A DNA stretch of 64,000 nt from Cryptomeria japonica (GCF_030272615.1 NC_081405.1:574395252-574459251), one strand, 5' to 3'. Shown: positions 22,175 through 33,730, counted from the first letter of the stretch. A program made the numbers and translations. The notes: generated by a model not told the origin, from the sequence alone.

Positions 22175-22440
22175 GAAACGCGTCTGTGTCTGTTTTAACC
22201 GCGTTTGTGTTTTCTAAGCACGTCTGTGAAGGGCAGAGTAGCGTCTATGTTTTTAGAAGCGTCTGTGTCGAATAGAGACACGTCTGTGTCTGGGAATCGC
22301 GTCTGTGTCCAGAATTGCAAAAAAAAAAATTTACAGTCCAGCAAACATAAACAAGATAATCTCAGAACCGCGTCTGTGTTTAACAGAGTAGCGTCTGTGT
22401 CAGGAAACCGCGTCTGTGAAGGATACAGTCGCGTCTGTGT
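22175..22440 (+). repeat. Array B of the word GCGTCTGTGT, about 11 copies
   Basis: Copies begin near 22180, 22200, 22220, 22241, 22259, 22280, 22299, then after a gap 22369, 22390, 22410 and 22431. The spacing is close to 20 bp. The consensus is (C/A)(G/A)CGTCTGTGT, and spacers often contain CTGGGA, CAGAA or AGAGTA. Confidence 0.88.
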
Positions 22441-22930
22441 TCAAAATTGCAAATTTCAGAGTCCAACAAACAAGAGAAATCAGTTTTGGAATACTTGAGC
22501 TTCCTAGGTTGTTTCTTCAGGTTTCATCTAGCATTCAATCTGTCCTTGGGTCTCATACAGTCCATCATTGCTTCACATCTCATTTTACATTCATACTTGT
22601 CTAAACTTGAGTCAAAAGGTCACTTGCTTGTCCTCATCATACTTTGTCAACATATTACATACAACTACACTTTGCTAAGTGGTCCCTCATCAAGGTTTCT
22701 TACCTTTGGGTCTCATTTGGTCTTACTTAGGGTCAAGGTCAGCTTACCTCATCAAGAGAAACTATCCTCTCTTTGGAAGTCACACCTACTCTACTACTTA
22801 CATACTTGGTCTTACACTTTGGACATTGCAAGTACACTTCAGACTCATTTACACTCCATACAACTCTTGGTCTTCCATACTCTTTCCATTTTTTCATCTA
22901 GTCTTATACATCTTGGTCAATACCTAGTTC

Positions 22931-24900
22931 ATGGTTGAAACCCGTCTTCAAAAATCTAGGAGAATAGCTAAAGAAGCTCAAGAATCCGCAAACATGAGTT
23001 CTTATGAATATGACAATGATTTATTTTATAATCCTGAGCACACTACATTACCAAACATGGATGTTTATAGAAACAATCCAAATGTGGAAAACACAGACAC
23101 TACAAACAACAATGCTACACGCAATGACAATGTGGACAACTTTTCAATACAATCAGCAGACATAGAAGAATCCATAATGAATCCTCATTTCAATAGATTG
23201 GTTGAAGAGATAATGAGGAGAGATCGACAATACTTCTTACACATGATGGCACAAAGTGGAGCTAAAATACCTCATGACTTTGACATGTCTCAACTTATGG
23301 AAAGTCGACCCTCACAAAAAACTCAATCCAACATGGATCAAAGGAGACCCAATAGTGGAGGAAATAGAGGACCACACATGGTACCTGAATCACCATCAGC
23401 TTTGCTTCAAAAACCAGAGGTCTCACATACACATGGTCAAACATATGATACTCACCTTCGCAGACCATTATGGAAGTCTTATGGAGAAAAATATGCTCAA
23501 TCACATACCAATGCTAAGGATCAACCACCAAAGCAATGGGATATTCCAAGGCATGCTCAAAATTTGGACACAAGGAAACCTCATGTCAAATTTGGGGGCA
23601 ATACAATAGAACATGACATGCCTGTAGAGTATGGTATACATGCACAAAATAGATATGGGGTCCCTCAACATGAAGTCATGCCAAGTGCTCCATATATGCC
23701 GCAGCAATATAGACCTCCATATGGACATGTCTACGATCAGTATCATCCATACATGCAACAAGCTCCTCCTCAAATGGGTGTTTCAAATACGGGGTATGCT
23801 ACAAGAAATCAATCTCCTCCCAAAAATAATTTGGAGCAACAAATAAGAGATTTACAAAAGAAAATGGAGGACATGAGTGCACCAAAACCAACATACACTA
23901 TGAGAGACATATGTCCTTATCCATTTGATAAGAGCATCCCAATGCCTCCATTTCCTGCACACTTTGTGACACCAAAATTTGACAAGTATAGAGGGAAGGG
24001 AGACCCCAAGGCACACATACGACAATTTTTCACAGCCTGCATTGAGATAGCGGTAGAAGAAACATATTTGATGAGGTTGTTCCCGTAGAGTTTAGGCGAT
24101 CAAGCTATGGAATGGTTTTCTCAATTACATTCTGGTATTAAGTCATGGGGCGACTTAGCAGAGGCATTCATTCAGCATTTCTCCTACAATATAGAAACAG
24201 AAATCTCAGTCACTACTCTATGCAATACTAAGCAAAAGGAAGGAGAATCTTTTGCGTCATTTTTACAAAGATGGAGAAATCTAGCTAGCAGATGCTCTTG
24301 TGAAATCCCACAGAAACAAATGGTAGAAATGTTCACTCAAAACGTTAACAAGGATATTGGCTATGATCTCAAGAAAGCTTGTTTGTCCACCTTCAAGGAT
24401 GTTATTGAAAAGGGCCTAGCAACAGAAAAGGTCTTAATTGAACAAGGAGTCATCAAGATATTCAAAGAAAACAAAGATGACTTTAAAGGAAAAGACAAGC
24501 CAAGATTTTGGAACAAGAACAAGAACACAGTTAATGATGGTGTTGTTGATGCCAACATAGTGAGACCCAAATTCATCTTTTCAGGATCAAGTTCTACAAA
24601 CAATCAAGTGAATACTCAAACAACTTCTAGACCACGAAGGAAGTACACTCCATTGGGAGAACCACTTGAATCAGTATTCAAAAAGCTTGTGGCAAGCAAA
24701 GTGATCACAATTCCAAATTTTCCTCCATATGAACCAAAGGTCAAGCCAAATTGGTGGAATGATGATGAGTATTGTGAGTTTCATAAGAGCAAGGGTCACA
24801 AGACAGGTAATTGCCATCGACTAAAGAACATTGTGCAAGACCTCATTGATAGAGGTGACATTGAGATTGAGGGACATTCATCTAATCAAGAACATGAGAT
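22931..24900 (+). pseudogene. Tat gag
   Basis: The ATG at 22931 opens the frame (METRLQ-like basic start), with a Pro/Gln-rich N-terminal half. The capsid domain is at about 23960-24400: MPPFPAHFVTPKFDKYRGKG, then MRLFP-stop-SLGDQAMEWF and SWGDLAEAFIQHFSY, the Retrotrans_gag pattern. The TAG at 24086-24088 stands where the family has Phe or Gln. A Tat-type zinc motif, EYCEFHKSKGHKTGNCHRL, is at about 24766-24822. It would build the particle and bind RNA. There is no frameshift. Confidence 0.9.
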
Positions 24901-27283
24901 GTTTAAGGAACCATTCCCAAAGCATGACAAGGGAAAAGGTAAAGTCACAGATGATCAGGCCAACTATACTAGAGCACCTTACAACTATGATTCAACTATC
25001 AATCATATCTCGATGGACAATCATATCTCTACTATTACCATCAAGAACAAAAACCCTGAGAATCCTCCTCAGAGACCCAAGATTGTCCTAAGAGGTGTTG
25101 GATCTTCTTCCGAACCTACCTGTGAATGTCATGTTACAACTCGTCGAGGTAAAATCACGTTGCCAGGTGCCTCCACTAAGAATACCACTTCTTCGTCAAC
25201 CAAACCTGAGTGTGACCTTGTAGAACAATTAGGAAAGACACCCGCGCTCATCTCCATCCTTGAGCTCTTACGCATATCCCCTGCTCATAAGGCTATTCTT
25301 GACAAAATTTTGAGAGACACTGCCGTCCCTACTGATCTAAATGTGGACCAATTTCAAGCCATGGTGGGATACCTTTCCATTCCACACTCCCTTACATTCA
25401 CAGAAGCCGATGACGCCTCCGTAAGTCAGCCACATAATGCACCATTACATATTGAAGCCTTCATACACAAACATCGAATAAAGCGAGTCCTGATAGATGG
25501 AGGAGCTGGTCTAAACATTTGTACATTGAGCACCATTAAACAATTGGGATATTCTGACAAAGCTGTGAATTCTACAAATCAAATCACCATCAAGGCCTAT
25601 GATGATGAAGAGCGTTCATCCAAGGGCACAGTCACCTTACCTCTAAGAATTGGGCCAGTCACAAAGGATGTGGTTTGTCAGGTCCTGGATTTAGATCTCA
25701 CTTATAATATATTGCTAGGACGTCCTTGGATTCATGAAATGAGGGCAGTCCCATTGACATATCACCAATGCATTAAGTTTCCTCATAATGGAGTCGAGGT
25801 AACAGTTAACGGTGATCCTAATCCGTTCATATATTGCAATAACCTGAGATCACATACGGAGACCATCATTCCTAGTAATCGTGAAGCTGTTCCTTCTTCG
25901 GCATACATTGACCCTGAGTCATTGAAACCTTCGACATCAAAACAAGGTGAACTTAAAGGCAAATTTCAAGACAAAGGCATGGGAGAATACACTCTAAATC
26001 AGACAATGTATTTACGACAAGTCATGAGCTCTCCAAAAGAATTTGGAAGGCCACATCCTAACAAACAAATCTCCATCATGGCATTCAAAGGGGATCGTAC
26101 TACCTTTCAAAGATGGGGCGAACTGGAAGAGGAAAATTTATATAAAATGCTCTACAAAGACATTGAAGAGGACACACATGATCAGATCAATATACCTTGT
26201 GAGAACTATGGCAAAGGCTTCAAGATTCTACAAAGATTCAGGTATGATGGAAAAATCCCTCTTGGGTTACGCAAAGAAGGAGTCATGGAACCCTTACAAC
26301 CTAAATTGACTGTAAGAAGGGAACGCTCAAAGGGACTTGGTTTTCTGACTTCCAAAATACACACTAAAAGGACAGAAGAGGCATCGCAAAGCAAAGTTGC
26401 CAAAGTTCAACAAGAAGATTACTATTCCACAGATTCCAACGAATGGGAATGGGGTTCAGACAAATCCTCCAGTGACTATGAGCTCACCGAGACATTCAGA
26501 GAGCCAGATGAACCCACAGAAGAAGAGGAATTTTACAAAAAATTTAGAGTTGGTCAAGAAACAACTCATAGGGATTTCCCACAGTCTTCGTTTCAAGGTC
26601 TTAGGTCGAAATCACATAGGATGAGGACACCTGTCCCGGAAAATGCTACTAGTGATGACAATTTGGATTCGCTTGCGATCGAAACTGATGAGGAGAATGC
26701 CATCGATGACCTCGATGATTGCCTCAATATACCCGAATATAACCACATCTTCACTCTTAGCCTTGCAAACTCTGAAAACATTAAAAGCCTTCCCCTTGTT
26801 CATCCCCAACTCATTGACTAGGATTATGAAGGATCAGCACAATTTGACACATTTCAAAATGACGAAGCTATTATCGACTATCTTGGCTTACGAGATGATC
26901 TTCCCCCTGGGGACCACAAAGCAGGATACACCATAGAACTCAACAACGTGGCATATTTCGGTGAGGGTGTCGGACCTTCCAGTCGCAAAAATGTCAAAAT
27001 AAGAACAAAACAAGGGTCTTATGGCGAAAACCACACTGTGGCGCTATCTGACTCCAAAAAAGTAAAAAGAAAGGACATATCTGAGGGCAAAAACCTCTCT
27101 GAGGCACCCGAAGATGGAAGGCTTGACATTCTCCCAGCATCATATGAGGAAAAGTCATCCATGTTGGTAGAGGAGACTATCAAGACAAACATTGGTACAG
27201 AAGAAGTTCCACACAACATATTCGTGGCTCAATCCTTGACAAAGTCCGAAAGGGGAAAATTCATAAGCTTCTTCAAGGAATGA
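24901..27283 (+). pseudogene. Tat protease region with G-patch-like segment
   Basis: The protease motif RVLIDGGAGLNICTLSTI is at about 25484-25537; the catalytic Asp is followed by Gly-Gly where many families have Thr/Ser-Gly, as found in some Tat proteases. ILLGRPWIHEMRAVPLTYHQ marks the second half. Further on YGKGFKILQRFRYDGKIPLG and GLGF (about 26206-26345) look like a G-patch-type motif common in this lineage. The region before RT is acidic. Stops: TAG 26819-26821 and TGA 27281-27283. Same frame as gag. Confidence 0.85.
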
Positions 27284-28195
27284 CAAATCAACTTTGCATG
27301 GTCATACGCTGATATGCCTGGACTGAATCCGGATTTGGTAATGCATCATCTTACAGTCAAACCGAGGGCAAAGCTAGTGAAACAAAAATTAAGGAAAATG
27401 CATCCACAAGTGGCATTACTAGTCAAAGCAGAGCTGGAGAAATTACTCGATGTCAGATTCATATGCCCAATTGATTATCCCGAATGGATCTCCAATTTGG
27501 TACCTGTCAGTAAACCAGATCGCAACATCAGAATATATACAGATTTTAGAGACATCAACAAAGCTTGTCTGAAAGATGACTTCCCATTACCAAATATTGA
27601 CTTGATTGTTGATCTCACAGCAGGTCATGAAATGCTATCATTAATGGATGGATTCTCTAGCTATAATCAGATAAGAATTGCACCCGAGGATCAACATAAA
27701 ACATCATTCACTTGTCCATGGGGAACTTTCTGTTGGAATGTCATGCCCTTTGGGCTGAAAAATGCAGGTGCTACATATCAAAAAGCTATGACTACTATCT
27801 TTCATGATCTCATGCATGCAACTATGGAAGATTATGTTGACAACCTCTTGGTCAAATCAATAGACAGAAATACACATTTGGACATACTTTTAGTTGCCTT
27901 TGATCGATTGGAAAAGTACAAGGTAAGATTAAACCCCAAGAAATGTGTCTTTGGAGTACCCTCCGGGAAGCTCCTAGGATTCATTGTGTCCAAAAGAGGA
28001 ATTGAAGCAGATCCAACAAAAGTCAAAGCTATCTTGGAAATGCAACCACCAAGAAATATCAGTCAACTTCGATCCTTACAGGGTAGACTCCAGTCCATCC
28101 GAAGATTCATAGCACAACTGGCGGATAAGTGCAATCCTTTTCAGCACTTGCTACATAAAAACATCAAATTCAAATGGGATGATAACTGTCAATAG
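27284..28195 (+). pseudogene. Tat reverse transcriptase with altered YVDD
   Basis: It starts with FAWSYADMPGLNPDLVMHHL (27293). Motifs: IYTDFRDINKA (27535, first catalytic Asp), GFSSYNQIRIAPED (27650), MPFGLKNAGATYQ (27743), and EDYVDNLLVKS (27828), where the second Asp of YVDD is Asn, a G to A change that should abolish catalysis. LGFIVSKRGIEADPTKVKAI follows. The TAG at 28193-28195 replaces the expected Gln in a CQ-stop-AFQ context. Confidence 0.92.
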
Positions 28196-28640
28196 GCTTT
28201 CCAGACGCTCAAAGACTATCTCCTAAATCCACTAGTTCTGATGCCACCAATTCCAGATCAACCACTGTTATTATACATTTCACCTACTCCAACAGCACTG
28301 GGGGCACTCTTAGCACAACAAATTGCTGACGGCAAGGAAAAAGCAGTATACTATATCAGTCGCACATTGGTGGGATACGAGCTAAACTACACACCAATTG
28401 AGCATGCATGTCTCGCTATGGTCTTTGCTTCACAAAAATTACGACATTATATGCTCACTCACAAGACTAAGTTGATTGCAAGAATTGATCCATTAAAAGA
28501 CCTTCTCAACAAAGCTACACTTACTGGGCGGCTGGCCAAATGGGTAATGATATTGAGTGAATTCAACATCGAGTATGTGGACAGAAAAGCAATAAAAGGA
28601 CAAGCCATCGCAGATCAATTAGCAGATGCTCCCATGATAG
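28196..28640 (+). pseudogene. Tat first RNase H domain
   Basis: The segment LLLYISPTPTALGALLAQQ, VYYISRTLVGYELNYTPIEHA and GQAIADQLADAP is the RT-attached RNase H of Tat elements, which is often degenerate in its acidic residues. It is continuous with RT and ends before the linker at about 28650. Confidence 0.85.
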
Positions 28641-28699
28641 ATGATGCTCCTCTAAATTCAGAATTTCCAGATGAGTCCATTCTAACGATATCACATGCA

Positions 28700-29130
28700 A
28701 AGCCATTGCAATTATACTTTGATGGCTCATACACATAGCATTGGGCAGAAGCGGGTATTCTCTTTATAACTCCCCAAGGCGATTCTATACCAAAGTCATA
28801 CCGATTATCATTTCCTTGCACTAACAATATAGCGGAATATGAGGCATTAACAACAGGATTACGAATTGCAGTTCAATGGAAGATCCAGGAACTTCATGTT
28901 TTTGGAGACTCCCAACTTGTTATCCGTCAAGAAACGGATGATTACCAAACAAAAGATGAAAAATTAATGCCTTATAAACAAATGGTGGATAATCTGAAAT
29001 AGCACTTTACAAAGATAGACTTTGAGCAGATACCAAGAGAGGAGAATCGCGCCGCAGATGCCATGGCTACAATCGCTTCACTAATTGATCTACCTCAGAA
29101 TGAGACCTGCTATGAGTTCCTAGTAGACAA
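28700..29130 (+). pseudogene. Tat second (archaeal-type) RNase H domain
   Basis: LYFDGSYT (28711, first Asp), NNIAEYEALTTGL (Glu), HVFGDSQLVIRQ (Asp) and ENRAADAMATIA (last Asp) give the complete set of acidic residues of an archaeal-type RNase H. TAG stops lie at 28736-28738 (after SYT) and 29000-29002 (after NLK). This extra domain between the first RNase H and integrase is the hallmark of the Tat lineage. Confidence 0.9.
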
Positions 29131-30454
29131 CCTGTTGGTTCCATCATATGAGATCACTCCTACTGAAATGATATGCGTTGTTGGTCCTGAATCCCAGTTA
29201 TATGGTTCCATCTTCACATACCTTCGCGACAACATCTTACCTCCTGATCTATCAAACAACCAATGCCGCACTTTCATTCGCCAATCCTCTCGATATGTCA
29301 TTCTAGCTGATATCCTATACAGACGAGGTCTAGATGGCACTCTTCTTAGATGTCTAGAAAGCGACGAAGCTCAGATTGCATTACGTGAAGTGCATGAAGG
29401 GATATGTGGTCCGCATACTAGTGGTCCTACCTTGGCCAAGAAACTCATTAGGACTGGATATTACTGGCCCAATATGGAAAAAGACTCATATCAATTTGTC
29501 AAGAAATGTAAGCAATGTCAAATTCATGGAGACCTCATACATGCACCAGCACAAGAACTACAACCACTTGCGTCTCCTTGGCCCTTTTATTAGTGGGGAC
29601 TCGATCTCATAGGCAAGATTCACCCTCCTTCTTCCAATGGTCATAAATTCATTATCACAGCTACAGAGTATTTCACAAAATGGATTGAAGCTGTGCCTCT
29701 CACACAAGTCACTGGAAAACAAATTGCTACTTTCATCCTTAACTATATCATTTGCCGATATGGTATTCCTAAGTCCATTATTACGGATAACGGGCGTCCC
29801 TTCAAAAATCAGGATGTTCGTGAACTCTGTGACCGCTTCCATATTTCCCATCGTTTCTCCACACCATATTACCCCCAAGGTAATGGCCAAGCTGAGGCGT
29901 CTAATAAAACAATTCTGAAAATCCTCAAAAAGACAGTCGACGACGCTGGCCGTAACTGGCATATCCAACTCAATCCCACACTTTGGGCCTACCGCACAAG
30001 TGTCCGCACACCTACAGGAGCTACACCATATTCACTTGTCTATGGCGCTGAAGCCATCTTGCCTATTGAGGTCGAGTTACCTTCCTTACGGGTCTCCTTG
30101 CAAAACATCATCACTGATGAAGACTACAGGGTCTCTCGCTTACAAGAACTAGAACTGTTGGATGAACGGAGACAAATTGCTTTTAATCATCTCAAGGCTT
30201 ACCAACAACGAATGAGTCGCAGCTACAATCACAAAGTCAAGCCTTGCACATTTGAGGTAGGTGATTTGGTTCTCAGAGAAAACCCCAAGAATCAGCAAGA
30301 CAGAGAGAAGAAGGGCAAGTTTGAACCAAATTGGCTTGGTCCTTACATCATCACAACAGTATATGGATCTAGGGCATATCAGCTCTCAACTACAGAAGGT
30401 GAACCTTTGGAGGATCCTATCAACAGCATGCACCTTCGTAGGTTCTACACATAG
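29131..30454 (+). pseudogene. Tat integrase
   Basis: The zinc domain has EVHEGICGPHTSG and CKQCQIHGD (29390-29535). The core starts after the TAG at 29591-29593 with GLDLIG (first Asp), ITDNGRPFKNQD (second Asp, 29780) and PQGNGQAEASNKTI (Glu, 29873). The C-terminal part has VKPCTFEVGDLVLRE and KFEPNWLGPYI and ends with MHLRRFYT and a TAG at 30452-30454, the usual end of these proteins. Catalytic residues are intact; the stop before the core is the only visible defect. Confidence 0.92.
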
Positions 30455-32133
30455 CTCTTTGGAATATCCTAATTCAAAAATACAAAAAAAATCAAAAAAA
30501 TTCAAAAATACAAAAAAAATTATAAAACAAAAAAATCGTTACTTGGTGAAAACCTGGCAAACAGGCGCCTTGTGACACAAAAAAACTGAAAAATCAAAAA
30601 AGTAAAGAGAAATAATTTCGTCCAACGGTGAAAACCACTTCGGTGGCACCCTGGGCAAGTACCATGGTGAAAACTGGGTTCCCAGTGCCATGCGTAGAGA
30701 CTTTGCTCCTCTCTCCTTCAGGATTCTCTTTCATCCTTCACTTTGCACACACTCACAACCTATTCATCCATAATAAACTTACCTTGTCCCATCATGGCTT
30801 GTTATTGATCTACCTAAGATTGGTTAGCCATTCATAATAAACCTCCCTTTTCACACCCCTTTCCATCCATAATAAATCAGATCCTATCTATGGCTAAGGC
30901 AAATCCTACGTCTAGAAATGGGTGTGGAACTGAGAACATCACATGTTTGAGGAGTACAATTTCTTCCAGCTTTCTTCAGTCTATTCACGCACAATCCGCA
31001 ATAAAGCAGCATCTGCATCACAATCCACAATAAAGTTTCGTCTTCTTCGCAATAAAGTATCAGTTTCATGGATTCAGTCAGTTTCAGATGAGACACAGCA
31101 GCAACAATGGGCTTCAACAAAAATCAAATATTTCAACAGACTCAAACAACATTATGGTTTATTGCTATCTATCCTTTCTGTGAAAGTAAACATTGTGACC
31201 ACAATCAAATAAGACTTATACAAGTGACAAGAGACACTAAACTTGAGGACTACAGTGGATGTTGGTGTCGAGTCTTGGTTTTCTTTTGATTTTATTCTTT
31301 TTGGTGACATGTCTTTTAGCTTTTCCAGGATGTCTTTGACTAGAGATTCTATCTCCAGGATGTCTTTGACTAGAAAGGCGAGGATGGGGTATCGTCACCT
31401 ATTTGTATTTTCTATCTGTGGATTGTCTCTTAGTAATGCTATGACTTGTCCAAGGATATGAGGACACTGTGCATCTAGTGTGAACTGGGGCATTCCTTGT
31501 TTGTGACTATCTTATCTCAATGCAAACAGGTACAATGACTTTCTGGGTCAAACATATGCCTCGATTGTCATAACCTATTTTGCCATAATAAAGCTCAATG
31601 ATGATAACGCACAAGAAGCTCTTTCACGTTCATATCTTCTATCTTCCATCCCCCTTTCTTGATTGACTTCCATTGTCCTTCTTGAGTCTGCGTAGCCTGC
31701 TACCACATGACTGAGTATAATGACACACCAAAAACACTTGCATTTCATATAGTTACACCTGCATCACCACATATAAGCATTTCATACATACATATACATA
31801 TCACAACTGCATCACATCCTGCATACAACACATATTAGCACATCTTACATTTCCATCATGTAAATAATCATTTGCATTATCATATTCATCTGCATTACAT
31901 ACATTCACATTTGCATCATGCATCCCATATAAAACATAAAAGAACAAAAATATTGCATTGCATCATATAAGCATCCATCTCATAAAACAAGCATCACATA
32001 AGAACATCTCATCACATAGGTATACATGCATATAGCTGCCGCAAAAATGGTGAATCATCTCTCATATATAATCAAATGTGTCATGATACAATGATGTCAA
32101 AAGAATCATATGGCTACAATCACCCGCAGGTGT
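30455..32133 (+). other. 3' region of the Tat element: A-rich stretch and CAT-word low-complexity tract
   Basis: An A-rich stretch with short T-C punctuation covers about 30472-30540. From about 31735 to 32040 the sequence repeats words such as GCATCACATA, CATATAAGCATTTCATA and CATTACATA without a fixed period. In between (30600-31730) there is no convincing gene. Confidence 0.7.
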
Positions 32134-32529
32134 CTACAATGCTAGTCCTATCGTGGTCATGGTATCCCATGCCACGTGCCCGGCTCTCATCTCTAGCCCG
32201 GGATCCTGGAATACCCGTCTCAGCGCCTCTCTATCTCCATCTCGATCATATGAAATCAGCTCTCCATCGATCGGCATATGCAAAATCCTATAGACATCCT
32301 CGAGGGTCACTGTCATCTCCCCCATCGGTAAGTGGAATGTACAGGTCTTGGAGTGCCATCTCTCCGCCAGTGCAGTCAGCAAACCCATGTTTGCCCAAAA
32401 CTCAGGCACATACAGCACATGTCTGAGGCCCATCTCCTCAATAGCAGCTCTGTCCTGAAAAGACAACTCTGGTCGCAGTCTCTGTGTAGATGGGAATCTC
32501 TCCCGTGACTCTAACATAGGCAGATACTC
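32134..32529 (-). CDS. Antisense plant-mobile-domain (PMD) gene, exon 2
   Basis: On the minus strand this exon encodes 131 residues and a TAG stop. The core resembles the plant mobile domain (formerly 'aminotransferase-like'): LRHVLYVPEFWANMGLLTALAERW, FHLPMGEMTVTLEDVYRIL and MPIDGEL. PMD proteins such as MAIN/MAIL1 act in plant silencing, and PMD genes are often carried by transposons. The exon starts at 32529, after a CTGCAG acceptor, with GAG TAT CTG; this continues the frame of exon 1. It is shorter than host PMD proteins (usually several hundred residues), so the domain is partial. A plus-strand frame at 32076-32426 is its shadow. Confidence 0.7.
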   Translation of the reverse strand, partial: EYLPMLESRERFPSTQRLRPELSFQDRAAIEEMGLRHVLYVPEFWANMGLLTALAERWHSKTCTFHLPMGEMTVTLEDVYRILHMPIDGELISYDRDGDREALRRVFQDPGLEMRAGHVAWDTMTTIGLAL

Positions 32530-32564
32530 CTGCAGTCACACAATCAATCATGTCAGTTATCATG

Positions 32565-32850
32565 GCATTCACTATTTATCATAAAATGCTGCTTGCTATC
32601 TAAATGCATATGATTATCTATCCTAGTGACACTCACTGTTCATCACAAAGTGTTGCTATCTATCCTAGTAGTGCTCCCTGTTCATGACAAAGTACTACGT
32701 GTGTGACATTCCCTGTTCATCACAAAGTGTTACTCACATTTAGCACTCCCTGTTCATCACAAAGTGTTGCTCATCCTTTGGTTACTCCCTATTCATCACA
32801 AAGTACTCTATCTTGGTGCTCACTATTCATCACAAAGTGCCTTGATCTAT
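32565..32850. repeat. Seven-copy degenerate repeat around TTCATCACAAAGTG
   Basis: Copies of CACTCCCTGTTCATCACAAA-type sequence recur every 35-55 bp, with variants such as TTTATCATAAAATG and TTCATGACAAAGTA. Each copy is flanked by CACT on one side and AGTG on the other, so each could fold as a small hairpin. Confidence 0.8.
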
Positions 32851-32954
32851 CCTAGTCTTCCTAGAGGACCTCCTTGAGTGTATCCTCTCAGCAGCTTATC
32901 CAATCGACAGTATATGTTCATCACAGAACTGCCGATTTGACCTAGAAGACCAAA

Positions 32955-33225
32955 ACCATGCATTTTGACACACAAATGCGCTTTAAACTCATAAATGCGC
33001 TTCTTGACTGCACAAACGCGCTTCTGCAACATAGACGCGCTTTCTGGACACAAACGTGCCTACATCTTGCACCAACGCAATTCTAGAACATAAACGCCTC
33101 TAAAATTCACAAACGCGCCCGCAATCAATGCAAACGTGGTCCCAGACATAAACGCGCCTGGAACCGACACAGATGCGCCTGTTGGACATAGACGCGCCTG
33201 GCACCGACATAGACGTGGTTCTACG
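32955..33225 (-). repeat. Array C: the GCGTCTGTGT word on the minus strand, about 13 copies
   Basis: On the plus strand the copies read ACAAACGCGC, ATAGACGCGC, ACAGATGCGC and similar, about 20 bp apart. Their reverse complements (GCGCGTTTGTG, GCGCGTCTATG) match arrays A and B. The word is therefore in sense orientation relative to the antisense gene in whose intron it lies, as arrays A and B are relative to gag. Confidence 0.85.
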
Positions 33226-33335
33226 TTTTTGCATTTTTTAAGAGTCCTATTCCTAGCGCATTTATTGCTACCTACTGAGCATTAATGACAAAAATTGAAA
33301 TGCGTGAAAGTACGAGGAGGTTTGGTGGTACTTAC

Positions 33336-33401
33336 TAGCTCTCCTGCCTCTGCTGGCCTCTGGAATTGGCGAACACAGTCGAATCTGTGAACCAAAGCCA
33401 T
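33336..33401 (-). CDS. Antisense PMD gene, exon 1
   Basis: The minus-strand ATG at 33401-33399 opens 22 codons (MALVHRFDCVRQF, then AEAGEL) ending at the donor AGCTA/GTAAGT. The length of 66 nt keeps the frame into exon 2. Position +4 of the start is G. The start was chosen because the frame runs straight into the donor; no upstream exon was recognised. The promoter would lie between here and the 3' LTR. Confidence 0.5.
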
Positions 33402-33730
33402 CGCTGCTGACTGCTGCTGCTCTTTTTCTCGCTCTGCACTATGATCTCGTAAGGGTGTGGATCACAATGAGGATGTCTTTTGCCCGTGGTCTATCTTATA
33501 GCCTACCCTAGTCCTCACCTTCATTTCCCGAGTCAGTATTCTTCATCTCGTGACTCTGTCACTTTGTTCGGTCAATCCATTCTATCTTGTCTTTCTTATC
33601 GAGAGATTGTCTGCAATCTTTCTTGACTTTTTCATCCAATCTCTCGAGGGGGCATATCATTCCCATCCTGGGGCAACTCTGTATCAGTTCATCTTATCTT
33701 CTTTGAAACAACGCGACAAGCCGCATTGTC
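33402..33730. other. No gene seen; possible promoter region of the antisense gene
   Basis: No coding frame of note and no clear TATA box on the minus strand. The segment separates the antisense gene from the polypurine tract. Confidence 0.4.

Larger units (their letters stand above)
20606..22930 (+). other. Long untranslated leader of the Tat element
   Basis: No coherent coding frame. It holds two word arrays (20690-20955 and 22175-22440) and, between them, single-copy-looking sequence. Several TTGCAG sites (for example about 20631, 21046 and 21165) resemble 3' splice sites, so the leader may be spliced, but no partner is established. Confidence 0.7.
32530..33335 (-). other. Predicted intron of the antisense PMD gene, filled with two repeat arrays
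   Basis: The minus-strand donor GTAAGT at 33335-33330 and an acceptor ending CTGCAG at 32530 define an 806 bp intron. Removing it joins the two exons in frame. Almost the whole intron consists of array C (32955-33225) and the TTCATCACAAAG repeats (32565-32850). The splice sites are predicted by eye. Confidence 0.55.

Noticed and set aside
22175-22440. Possible CRISPR-like array because of regular spacing
   Set aside because: The word is only about 10 bp and degenerate, the spacers are about 10 bp, and the context is a plant retrotransposon leader.
22931-30454. TAG as a reassigned or programmed read-through codon in gag-pol
   Set aside because: Stops are scattered within catalytic domains, one is TGA, the RT active site is also changed, and the same pattern is seen in other dead elements. 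Mutation explains it better.
32076-32426. Plus-strand frame over the PMD exon
   Set aside because: Shadow of the minus-strand PMD frame, which has the domain motifs.
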